NCBI GenBank assembly: GCA_009363875.1
Contig: CM018682.1
Span: 66,362,031 to 66,426,030, forward strand
Source: Mikania micrantha
Lineage: Eukaryota > Streptophyta > Magnoliopsida > Asterales > Asteraceae
Length of the DNA: 64,000 nt
Reading direction: 5' to 3'
In this document: positions 54,991 to 64,000 of the stretch, in pieces
Layout of the letters: each line of letters begins with the position of its first letter
Position numbering within the stretch: position 1 is the first letter of the stretch
Made by a program: the position numbers and the translations under genes
The notes under the pieces: generated by a model
What the model saw: the letters and a program-made list of their open reading frames with translations, nothing else
What the model was told of the DNA's origin: nothing
Database searches by the model: none

Positions 54991-56430
54991 CCTAGGCTTG
55001 CCCTTTAGATATCGAAAAATTCTTTTGACAGCATGTAAATGAGAGAGTTTAGGGTTAGCCTGATAACGGGCACATTGACACACAGCAAACATGATGTCCA
55101 GTCTACTTGCAGTTAGATACATCAAGGAGTCAATCATTGAACGATACAAATTGTGATCAACCGAAGGTCCATCTTCATCGCCAGTCATCACCGGGTAGGT
55201 TGCAATTGGAGTGTTTGCAGCTTTATAATCGTCAAACTTGAATTTTGCCAATACGTCATCAACATACATGCCTTGATGAATCAAAATACCAGAAGAGTCT
55301 TGATGAACTTGTAGACCAATAAAGAAGATCATTTCTCCGAGAAAGCTCATTTCAAACTTTTTGCGCATAATATGTTTGAACTCTTTGCACAACTGATCAT
55401 TGGTTGACCCAAAAATAATGTCATCGACATAAATTTTCACAAGAATTAGAATGATTTATCAAGTTTAAAAACCTATTTAGGATGATTCGAGTCAACGAAC
55501 CCTGGTGGCTGAGAGACATAAATTTCTTCTTTAACATCACCATACAGAAAGGCAGTCTTCACATCTATTTGGTACACAGTGAAGTTCATATATGATGCAT
55601 AGGCCAGAAAAATTCGAATTGCTTCAAGACGAGCCACTGGAGCATAAACCTCATCACAATCAATTCCATCTTCTTGTCTATATCCTTGAACCACTAGTCT
55701 AGCCTTGTTACGAACTATCACATCAGAGTCATCCTTTTTATTCTTGAATACCCAACGAGTGCCAAGTGCTTTCTTTCCTTCAGGTAGGTCAACTAGCTTC
55801 CACACTTTTAGCTTGGCAAATTGATTGAGTTCTTCTTGCATTGAATCAATCCAGTTAGAATCTTGCAAGGCCGTCGAGATGTTCTTGGATTCACTTTGAG
55901 ACACAAAACATGAGAACATACATTCATTTAGATTTTCTGTTGCACTTCTAGTTACAAATCCTGAAGTGATTGGTCCAATAACTTTGTCAAGTGGATGATA
56001 TTTATGCGTGGAGAATGGAGCTGGAGTATCTGGAACATTTGAAGATCCAGGTAGATTTTTTGCTACAACAGGAGTGATAAGATCCACCAAATATTCTTCA
56101 GGCACAGATTTGAGATAATCAAGTGAGATATTATCTAGAGAGATTAGGTCAGGAGACTCTGAAAATGAGGATGAATCTTTATTGTCAGCAATTGGATCTG
56201 GAGTTGATACTGGAGGTGGCTGTGATGTTGGATACATGCATGTTGGATCAATGTTGAGTTCTCGAGGTTTATTGGACTGTAGAATTTCTTCCTCTAAGCA
56301 GTTCTCTCGGAAGTCTTCAGAGACAAATGACTCTTCAGACAGTGTTTGAAAAGATTTGAAGAGTGTAGCATAATCAAAAATCCATGCAGGACCGGACTCA
56401 GCATCGATGGGATTTTCTTCAAGCCAGTGA
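54991..56430 (-). pseudogene. rt: Copia-2 linker and RT, with RT internal deletion
   Basis: 55473-56237: SNVPDTPAPFSTHKYHPLDK (linker), LGTRWVFKNKKDDSDVIVRN, YRQEDGIDCDEVYAPVARLE, QIDVKTAFLYGDVKEEIYVS. 54853-55440: MKIYVDDIIFGSTNDQLCKE, FFIGLQVHQDSSGILIHQGM, SRLDIMFAVCQCARYQANPK, RIFRYLKGKPRLGLWYPKNS. Between them ALYGLHQAPRAWY and neighbours (about 45 residues) are missing. The 5' side is cut at 56430 by the solo LTR. Confidence 0.85.
56426..56430. other. Solo LTR target site duplication, left
   Basis: AGTGA, repeated exactly at 60807-60811. Confidence 0.95.
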
Positions 56431-56880
56431 TGTCACACCCCGAGCCGGCGGGACGGATCGTGTTCACCGCCAAGCAGAAGGTTCTCGGGGCGCGATATCG
56501 TGAGTGATAATCATGATAATCAGATTGTTTACATAGCATCAATGTTTAAGAATAACTAAGCCCAATGAAACATTAAGCTAGGATTACAAAGTTAAATTGA
56601 AATATCAATGTTTAGTAATTTAACTAAGTAAACCTATCAATAGAATCAAATATTACTATCTTGTATCTGTACAAGATATCAAAAGCGACTCGTATTAATA
56701 ACAAAATTTGTGCTCTCCAAAAGTCTACTAGGTCCTCTATCTGAGCATCCTATTATGCAATCCTGAAGTTTGAGCCTATTCCTATGCATCACCTGAGAAA
56801 GCATGTAAGAAAAACAAAGTCAACACAATGGTTGGTGAGTTCATATAGTTTAGTATTTGAAAAATAGTTTTGCAAACCTC

Positions 56881-57330
56881 TTCGGTAAAACCTTAACCTC
56901 ATTAACACCACCTGTATCATCCAACTCGGTATGCTTATATATAGGGCATACCCCTGAGTCGAGCCTACAACCCGCCCAGACGCCGTCCCACCACATACTA
57001 AGTCGCATAGGACATTGCTGTTAATGATAATTAAGCATTTTACCTACCATTCAATTCCATCATAGTTTTAAGCATCATGTTTAGAAGTTTAAGTTATCTA
57101 CCCAATAGCATTCCCAAATCCCTTCGGTAACAACCTTAATCTCATTAACACCACCTGTATCATCTAGCTCGGTATGCTTATATATAGGGTATACCCCTGA
57201 GTCGGGCCTACAACCCGCCCAGACGCTGTCCCACCACATACTAAGCCACATAGGACATTGATGTTATTGATAACTAAGCGTCTTACCTACCATCCATTTC
57301 GTTCATAGCTTTAGCATCCTGTTAAGTGTA
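56881..57330 (-). repeat. 243-bp direct duplication carrying module copies 5 and 6
   Basis: TTCGGTAA recurs at 56881 and 57123, ATGCTTA at 56931 and 57174, CATAGGAC at 57006 and 57249. Each unit carries TGCTTATATATAGGG and CCCACCACATAC (the module on minus). Confidence 0.85.
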
Positions 57331-57359
57331 CAACATGAGTGGAAAATGAGGAATCACTG

Positions 57360-57830
57360 TATGGAAAGCACTAAGAGGCCATCAGTCTACTCCTCAGAAT
57401 CCTGACTATGGAGAACACCCTTTTGGCAAGCACTGAGAGGCCAAACGGTCTGATCTACAATAGTCATAGCTACAAGAACACCCCCTGGCAAGCACTAAGA
57501 GGCCAGTTGGTCCATTCTAAAATAGCTAATAGCTTTAGCATTTTGTTTAAGTTTATAGCATGAGTGAACATTGAGGAATCACTGTATGGCAAGCACTGAG
57601 AGACCAGCAGTCTACTCCTCAAGTCATGACTATGAAGGTCACCCTATGGCAAGCACTGAGAGGCCAACGGTCTGTTCCTTCAAGTCCCAACTATGAACAA
57701 CACCCCATGGCAAGCACTGAGAGGCCAATTTGGTATGTTCTACCATAGTCGATAGTTTTAGCGTTCAAGTTTATAGCATTCAAATAGCTTCACAAGCGGT
57801 AAGGCAAGCACTGAGAGACCAAACCGTTGT
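57360..57830 (-). repeat. About 61-bp tandem repeats (GCAAGCACTGAGAGGCC)
   Basis: GCAAGCACT starts at 57426, 57488, 57589, 57649, 57710 and 57804, with a diverged copy at about 57363. Inside the predicted intron. Confidence 0.85.
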
Positions 57831-57899
57831 TTTAGCATGGCAGGCATATAAGCATACAAGTGTTTATAGCATCCGTAGTTTTAAGCAATTAGCATGTAT

Positions 57900-58200
57900 G
57901 TATGTAGCATTATCATAGAATCATAAGCTTATAGCATCAATTTGTAGCTTTAGCATATAGTGTTAGCTTTAGCATTCAATATTAGCATATAGCATTAGCA
58001 TTTAGTATTAGCATATTTCATTAGCATTTAATATTAGCATTTAGCATTAGCATTGTAGTATTAGCATTGTAGCATTAGCATTTAGGTTAAGTGTTCAAGC
58101 CTTAGCATCGACTATGTAGTTTAAGCATATAGTTTATAGCATAAGCATCGAGCGGATAGTTTAAGCATAGAGTTTATAGCATAAGCATCAAGAATAAGTG
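57900..58200 (-). repeat. AGCAT-rich low-complexity array
   Basis: TAGCATTAGCATTTAG-type units, followed by AGCATAGAGTTTATAGC-type units at 58120-58190. Inside the predicted intron. Confidence 0.8.
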
Positions 58201-59194
58201 TGAAAGCATTTTATAAATCATTTATTTAAAATGTATAACATGCTTCTCAGTCCCGAATTAAAATCAAAATAATTAGAAAAGGGACAAATGAACTCACCTT
58301 GTGTTTGAAGTGGTTGACTAAGTATAAACAAGAATACGCGCTCTCGTTGTTGTGTTTGTAGTAGCATTCACAGTCCTGTATTGATTTCATGTTGTTTGCA
58401 ACTTATGAGTACAAGCTGTAATAATTCGTGTTCGTGTTTGTGTTAGCCAAAAGTAGGCTAACACTTGAGAGTCTCGGTCCTCATTCGGCCCTAAGTTACT
58501 TATTATAGAGGTTAGTGACACTTAACCCAAATAAATTGGATGTTAGCTTTCTTGTTCATTTGATTTGATAATTGTCCTCATTTGCAATTATTCTGAGAAA
58601 CAAAGCCTTAGACTTTAGGAAATTCATTAGTTTCAAGACATTATCACCTTGGTAGTAGTTTAAGTTGTTAACACCAAGCAATTTGCACTAAGATTCGCTA
58701 ATGCAAATGTTTGCCCTAGTTCAACTCATGTGGGCCGAATTCAAATTTGGGCCGAATGTAGATGGTCCTTGGGCTGGTTGTGTCGTGTGGGCCGAATGAA
58801 CCCTATTTTGGGCCAGTTAAATTGGTTTAACCAATTGAGATGCTTGGGCCGAATGAAAGAAGATGGGTCAATTAATCCCAATGGGTCGTGGCTATAATTC
58901 CTTGGCCCGGGATAACCATATTGAGTCGAGGGATGTTATTGGGCCTGTTACGTGTGGTTGGACTAGTTTGTTGGGCCGGATAGTCTAATGGGCCGAGGGA
59001 GTCTTCTGACTGGATTCCATACATCTTAGTGAACCGATTTAGTGTTAAGTGGATCTTGGGCCTGCTAACTTTGTTTAACCAATTAAAATGTTTAGGTCCA
59101 ATAAAATGTTGGGCCGATGGCTTGTTATGTCAATTAAGTAGGACTTAACCGATTAGAGGGAAAAGCTCCAGCTACCAGTGAACCTTAGGTAGGG

Positions 59195-59605
59195 TTCGGT
59201 TAAAGCAGGTGCGTACAAGGGTTCAACAACAGAGGGTTCGTAGCTCAGGGTTCCTTCCATGCAAAGGTTCGGTCAGGGCAATGGTTGGTCATAAGGTTCG
59301 TGGGTGGCTAGGTTCGTCGGCAGGTTCGTTGGTGGCTCAGAGGTTCGGCTGCATGGGGTTCGGCTGATCTGCCAGCGAACCTAGTTGTTTCATGGTAGAG
59401 AGGTTCGTTTATGGGCAGGGTTCGTGGTACTTGCGCCGCTCAAGGTTCGGGGTTGGGGTTGGTGAACCCTAGGTTGTGTGATGATGATAGGTTCGCTGTG
59501 CAATAGGTTCGTTTCCAGGCTGGTTCGCAGGGTTCGCAGCATGGAGAAGGTTCGGCTCCAGCACACGAGCAGCAGGGTTTGGCTCCACCTGCTTCCTAGC
59601 GAACC
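59195..59605 (-). repeat. GGTTCG-word array of the solo LTR leader
   Basis: By eye 16 GGTTCG and 2 CGAACC on +, that is CGAACC in the sense of the LTR, same sense and place as in A. Confidence 0.8.
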
Positions 59606-60811
59606 TGTTTCAACATCATCAACTTCATCGAGCTTTAAGTGCCTGTGGGGTTGTTCTATGGTGACTCATATGAGATGGTTAGTTCCCGAAATGCAGCGCG
59701 TATGTGTGTAAGGGATATGATTCGGTTTTAAGGTTTTTTTGATCAAACAAAGGTTTAAGAAACCCTATTTTTTGAAACTTTATGGCCTAATACCTGGGTT
59801 TTGGCTGGATAAATCTTCCGATCGTTTGTACTTCTTGGTAGAGAAGGATTGTAGCTACGCGTGGACACCAACAACACGAGATTTCACCCACAAACAAGCA
59901 AATTGTAAGGATTTGAAGGTGAAATCTTTAGTGAGAGAGAGTGAAACGAGTTGGGAGCTAGAGAGAGAGAGTGAGATTGTAAGAAATGAATTAAATGCCT
60001 TCATTTGGTGTTTATATACCCCGAGGGTATTCGGGTTAGTTTCGGTTGCTCGGTTCTTGTTTTCGTCGCGTTTCCGGCGCGCGTGTTTTTGAAATTTAAA
60101 TAAAAGAGTTTATTTTTAACATTTGGAAGGTGTTTATTACTAATAAATATTTTAAATTAAGGTTTCCTTAAATTATTTATCGAAATTTATTATTTTTACG
60201 CATTTCGTTATTTCTTTCGCGAAATTTACGTATTTTAATTTAAAATGGTTTCTTTTAAATTTATTTCTGATAAGTTTCAAAATTGTAAAACAGGAAATAT
60301 TATATTTCCTTAAATTTAATATCGTTCGTATCGTTTTCGTTTCGTTTCGTCAGAAAACGTCACTTACGCGCGTTTTCGTACAGAGCGCAAACTATACAAA
60401 CACGATCGTACGTTTCACTTTCTGATTTTGTTTTCTACTTTTCAGTCATCATTTCAGATCGTTAAACTTTCAGATTTATTCGTACAGATCATCACCTATA
60501 CGAATAATTTGTCGGTTTAGCATTCTGAAACAACAACCGTTATGGTTTTGTTCTGATTAACCTCGCATACGTTCATACATAATAGCATCAAATCAAGCAT
60601 TTGTGTATCTGTTCAGTGTTGTCTGATTGTGTTTCTGATTGTTAAACCATGAGGTTTAATTCAGATTTCAGAACAATAGCTTAATAGTTTGTGTTTAGCC
60701 TCAAGTGTCAATAGCATACAATAGTTCACATGGTTTGTGCCTAAGTTACTGTGCCAGTTACTGTACAGATTACTGTTCCGGTAACGTTTCCGGCACAGAT
60801 GTTACAAGTGA

Positions 60812-61623
60812 ACATTATAGGATTCTACCACCTGTTTAGTCAATTTGTTGTACACTCTGTAAGCTGTCTTTCCAAAATATCCAACAAAATAGCATTCAGT
60901 TCCCTGAGCATCAAATTTTGGAATAGCTTCCTGATGAAGCAAAGGGCATGGATACCTAAACACACGAAAATGACCAACTGTGGGCTTATGTCCATATATG
61001 ATTTCACATGGAGTCTTCATATGTTGTTTGCTAATCAAAGTACGATTTTGTACATAACAAGCAGTGTTAACTGCTTCGGCCCAAAAGAATGTTGGTAGCT
61101 TAGAATCACACAACAGAGTACGAGCTGCTTCAATAAGAGTACGGTTTCTTCTTTCAGCTACACCATTTTGCTGAGGAGTGCAGGCAGCACTGTATTGTCT
61201 AGCAATTCCCTTTTCAGTGCAGAACTGATTCAGAACAACATTTTTGAATTTTGTGCCATTATCACCTCGAATTCCTTTCACTCTTGAATTCAACTAGTTC
61301 TCAATTAACGTGATAAACTGTTTTATCAGTTCTGAGGTCTCTCCTTTGTTTGATAAGAAAAACACCCAGGTAAACCTCAAGTAGTCATCAATGATCACCA
61401 GATAGTATGAGTTGCGAGAGAGACTGAGAACATTCATTGAACCAAACAGATCCATGTGAAGCAATTGCATGACCGATTCGATTGAGTTTATCAATTTGAT
61501 CTTGTGTGGCTTTCGATGTTGTTTCCCCTTTACGCAATTAACGCACTTTTCGATTGAGAAGAAATCTTTGACTGGTAGGTCTCTAACCAGCTGACCTTTT
61601 GCCAAACGATTGAGATTCTTCAT
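60812..61623 (-). pseudogene. int: Copia-2 integrase
   Basis: 61294-61623: CVNCVKGKQHRKPHKIKLIN (HHCC zinc end), LLHMDLFGSMNVLSLSRNSY (Asp 1). After one stop (about 61293): GIRGDNGTKFKNVVLNQFC (Asp 2), QQNGVAERRNRTLIEAARTL (Glu), FVGYFGKTAYRVYNKLTKQV. All three catalytic acids remain. Cut at its C-terminal end by the solo LTR. Confidence 0.9.
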
Positions 61624-61675
61624 ATTAACTTGACCAAGTCACCGGCGCCATAAAATAGCGTCATGAGTAGCTATC

Positions 61676-62089
61676 TTAGAGTAGAGACACACTTGATGAT
61701 GGTGTCAAATTCATATCGATGATGTAGGAGTTTCCTTTTCTTTGAGAGCGTAGCAAAATCCAATCTTCTGGAATTACAAAGCCAGGCTTGAGAATTAGAC
61801 ACTCCTTGTTGGAGAAATGAGTGGAGTATCCTTTGTCGCAGATATGTGACACACTTAGCAAACTATGAGAAAGTTCAGCAACAAAGTTCACATCAGTGAA
61901 AGACAAAGCTCCATGAGTTACAGTTCCTCTTTTAGAGATGATTCCTTTCTCTCCTCCTGCGAAGAAAACATTTCCACCACTTATGTCATGCACGTCAGAA
62001 AGTTGGGAAATGTATCCAGTCATGTTCCGGGAACAACCACTGTCTACGTACCATCTCTTGTAGTTTGAGTTACTCGATTGTCCCAGCAC
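61676..62089 (-). pseudogene. pr: Copia-2 protease and GAG-pre-integrase
   Basis: YKRWYVDSGCSRNMTGYISQ carries the protease DSG, then SKRGTVTHGALSFTDVNFVA and LLSVSHICDKGYSTHFSNKE. Open across 137 codons; only the link to integrase is broken. Confidence 0.9.
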
Positions 62090-62100
62090 ATGATACCAAA

Positions 62101-63720
62101 TTAATGAGATTTAGGAACCCAGGCGAATTTAGGCCTGAGTTTTGATCTTTTTACAGTTACAACATAATCATTTGATAGTGATTTGATTTTGCAACATTGT
62201 TTAACATTCCCCAATGTAATTCCAGCCCTTTTTCCCTGTTTATTTAGATAAACATCTTTTAATGGCATTTTAGCTTTGTTACTGTGATATGACCACCGAT
62301 ATTTTTTTGTTTCTGTTCCAATCACCATCAAATGGTTTAGACTTAAAAAATGAAACTTTCTTACCGTTGGTTTAACGAGTCTGTTAGACTTAAAGTTTTT
62401 TTCTTTTCTGGTTAAGACAGATTGAGTTATTGCAGTTTTATCAAAGCGGTTTTGTTTCTTACAATTCCGGGCAATGTGACCAGGAATACCGCAACCAAAA
62501 CAAGTCTGTTTCTTTTCTTGACAAAACCAATTCACACCAAATTTCTCAGATTTCTTTGTTGTGGGTTTTTCGGAATGCAAAACATGCATTGAGTCATCAC
62601 GTGTGATTTTAACAGTTGAATCAGTTGAAATATCATAGGATAACTTATCCTCGACCTCAACCTTTGACAAGTCATCATGATTTCCTAAAAGTAACACATT
62701 TGGAACAAAAGGAGCTGCATTAAAATTCAAATTCAATTTAAACTTAGTTTTTCAGAAACACGATAATCATTAATTTGAAAATACTCAACACAAGTTTTTG
62801 GTAATTTATTTGGAACAGAAGAATCAACATCATTATCTGAATCGTAATCAGAATCAACACAAGCTTTGCCATTTTCTGAAGCAGATGATGATGCCACATT
62901 TGAATCTCCAGCCTTTTCCATCTTAGGTTTCTTGCACTTTCTAGCAAAGTGTCCCTTTTAATGGCAGTTAAAACACCTAAGCTCATCTTTGTTGAATCCA
63001 ATCCTTTTATTTTTGCCTGCCCACTTATTCTTTCCAGTTTTTCTAATGAAATTTTTGGCCATAAACACATCCATAGCCATTTGCCAAGTAACATCCATTT
63101 CTTCAACATCTTCTGGATGAATCTGATCCAATTCAGTAGACACCATACTTGTATGGTTCAAGTCTCCAGCCATAAATGTGTTGTAGCTCTTCATGAATGC
63201 AGTAAATAGGGCTCGATTTTCTTCTACAGCTGGTACAGCTACACCTTTTGCTATCACCACCTCCCTTTGATTCAACATTTAGTTCCCAAGCCAAAACTTG
63301 TGGTTTGGCAGAATTCGCTCCAGTCGAGTTTTGAGATAAGAAGGCACTATTTGAGTTTCCAACTCCAGGTGCACTTAAGCTACTGTTGTGATTCAAGTTT
63401 CGCTGTTTATCATCCATGTCATAGGACTTAATAATAGAAATCAATTAAGTTAAACTGATTCTATATAAATCCTTAGTTTTCTTAATCAAGGCCACGTTCA
63501 TATCCCAGCTTCTAGGTAGAGAATTCAACAACTTTTTTATTAATTCCTCCATTAGACAGAAATATTTCAGCCCCTCTCATCTCAGTAATTAGGCAGAGAA
63601 ATCTTTGAAGCTGAGTCTCCAAGCTTTCTCCAAGAACATGATTGAACATCTTAAATCTTTGATTTAACATATCCCTCCAGCTTTCTTTCATGTCATTGTT
63701 TCGTCCATACATCTAAATCA
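62101..63720 (-). pseudogene. gag: Copia-2 gag C-terminal half with zinc knuckles
   Basis: 63512-63712: WRDMLNQRFKMFNHVLGESL, QLQRFLCLITEMRGAE (UBN2 capsid). 62958-63278: YCIHEEL-like helical part, then CFNCH, stop, KGHFARKC (first knuckle). 62101-62736: FGVNWFCQEKKQTCFGCGIP, GHIARNC (second knuckle). Frameshifted at several places. Confidence 0.8.
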
Positions 63721-64000
63721 AAGCTTCCCACAGTTCTTTAGCTAAAGTACATTCCTTGAAACCTTGAGCAATGTCAGGTCCTAATGCCATGATTAATGAT
63801 ACAAGTGCCTTGTCATCTTGTTCTACCATATCAAAGTCATTATCAGTGTATTATTCAATTGGCTTAGGAACCCTAGTAGTGCACCCATCAGGAACATACA
63901 TAGGTACCCTTTTTCCTCTCTAAATAGATCTCCAAATCTTAGCATCTAAGAACTTAGCATGATTCTCAAAATGCCACTTCCATTCAGTAAATCCATCATC
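63721..64000 (-). pseudogene. gag: Copia-2 gag N-terminal region, cut by the window end
   Basis: Minus strand reads DDGFTEWKWHFENHAKFLDA, RVPMYVPDGCTTRVPKPIE, DNDFDMVEQDDKALVSLIMA and GFKECTLAKELWEALI with three in-frame stops. This is the start of a UBN2-type gag; its ATG and the 5' LTR are outside. Confidence 0.75.

Larger units (their letters stand above)
56793..58297 (-). other. Predicted intron in solo LTR (1505 bp)
   Basis: Minus strand donor ACAAG|GTGAGTTCATTTG (perfect) and acceptor ACATGCTTTCTCAG|GTGATG. AACTCACCAACCATTGTG and TTGACTT lie about 30-50 nt before the acceptor. Confidence 0.65.
56431..60806 (-). repeat. Solo Tekay-type LTR (4376 bp) inserted in copia-2
   Basis: TGTCACACCCC to GATGTTACA on +, flanked by AGTGA on both sides, with no internal retroelement genes. 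Order on minus: 5' end 60806, promoter TATA at about 60015 with CTCTCTCTCTC, GGTTCG-word array (on +) 59195-59605, GGGCC array 58730-59120, donor 58297, AGCAT-rich repeats 57900-58200, 61-bp repeats 57360-57830, two module copies, acceptor 56793, end. The + strand ORFs 59478-60092 are not protein-like. Confidence 0.95.

Noticed and set aside
59478..60092. Two plus-strand ORFs in the solo LTR
   Set aside because: Antisense to the LTR leader and promoter; frames are not kept in the A LTR at the homologous position.

Overview
This window is nuclear DNA of a flowering plant. It is a nest of LTR retrotransposons with no intact host gene visible. The evidence is pol proteins of the Ty3/gypsy chromovirus type (Tekay-like, with a C-terminal chromodomain), Ty1/copia pols followed by a long extra ORF, PBS sites matching the 3' end of initiator tRNA-Met, and LTRs of 0.45 to 4.4 kb. 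The daisy family (Asteraceae) is a reasonable guess from the very long Tekay LTRs and the copia extra ORF with its FLMYPRF motif, but that is recollection, not a search result. I saw no tRNA, rRNA, CRISPR array or bacterial feature.

Layout, left to right. (A) 1-7042, + strand: Tekay-like element. The 5' LTR/PBS junction is missing, gag-protease-RT is almost open, RNase H and integrase are deleted, and a complete 3.8 kb 3' LTR follows. (G, H) About 7043-9210: LTR pieces on the minus strand (G 5' end at 8878; H 8879-9210). 9211-12104: non-repetitive-looking DNA holding a 28-codon fragment of a nucleosome assembly protein 1 (NAP1) gene. (C+) 12105-18290, + strand: LTR, PBS, an extra leader ORF, a 68-bp tandem array, gag and protease, broken off at 18290. 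(D) 18290-25702, minus: broken pol, gag, PBS and a 3.4 kb LTR. (E) 25703-41745, minus: a second D-type body that shares this LTR, split by copia-1. (Copia-1) 27826-39972, minus: a 12.1 kb element with both LTRs. (C-) 41746-46289, minus: C-type gag, leader ORF, PBS and LTR, fused to the D-type body within gag. 46290-47130: LINE-like 3' end. (F) About 47141-48897, minus: truncated Tekay-type LTR. 48898-49900: AT-rich, microsatellites. (Copia-2) About 49900-64000, minus, running off the right edge. It is split by a 4376-bp solo Tekay LTR (56431-60806) with a perfect 5-bp target duplication.

The most interesting signal is the architecture of the long Tekay-type LTRs (A, D, solo, F, C+, C-, partly G). 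Where the whole LTR can be read, the order is: short U3, TATA box, CT-rich start, an exon-like leader packed with a short recurring word (CGAACC in A and solo, CGAATG in D) and in A and solo a GGCCCA cluster, a consensus 5' splice site, 0.5-1.5 kb that usually contains a tandem array, a conserved branch-point-like block and CAG acceptor, then the LTR end and PBS. The tandem arrays differ in sequence from LTR to LTR while the splice signals persist. The second notable signal is a leader ORF between PBS and gag in both C-type copies, ending in a hydrophobic helix.

The nesting gives relative ages. Copia-1 is younger than D/E. The solo LTR's parent is younger than copia-2. C-type and D-type elements were joined by rearrangement, not by ordinary transposition.
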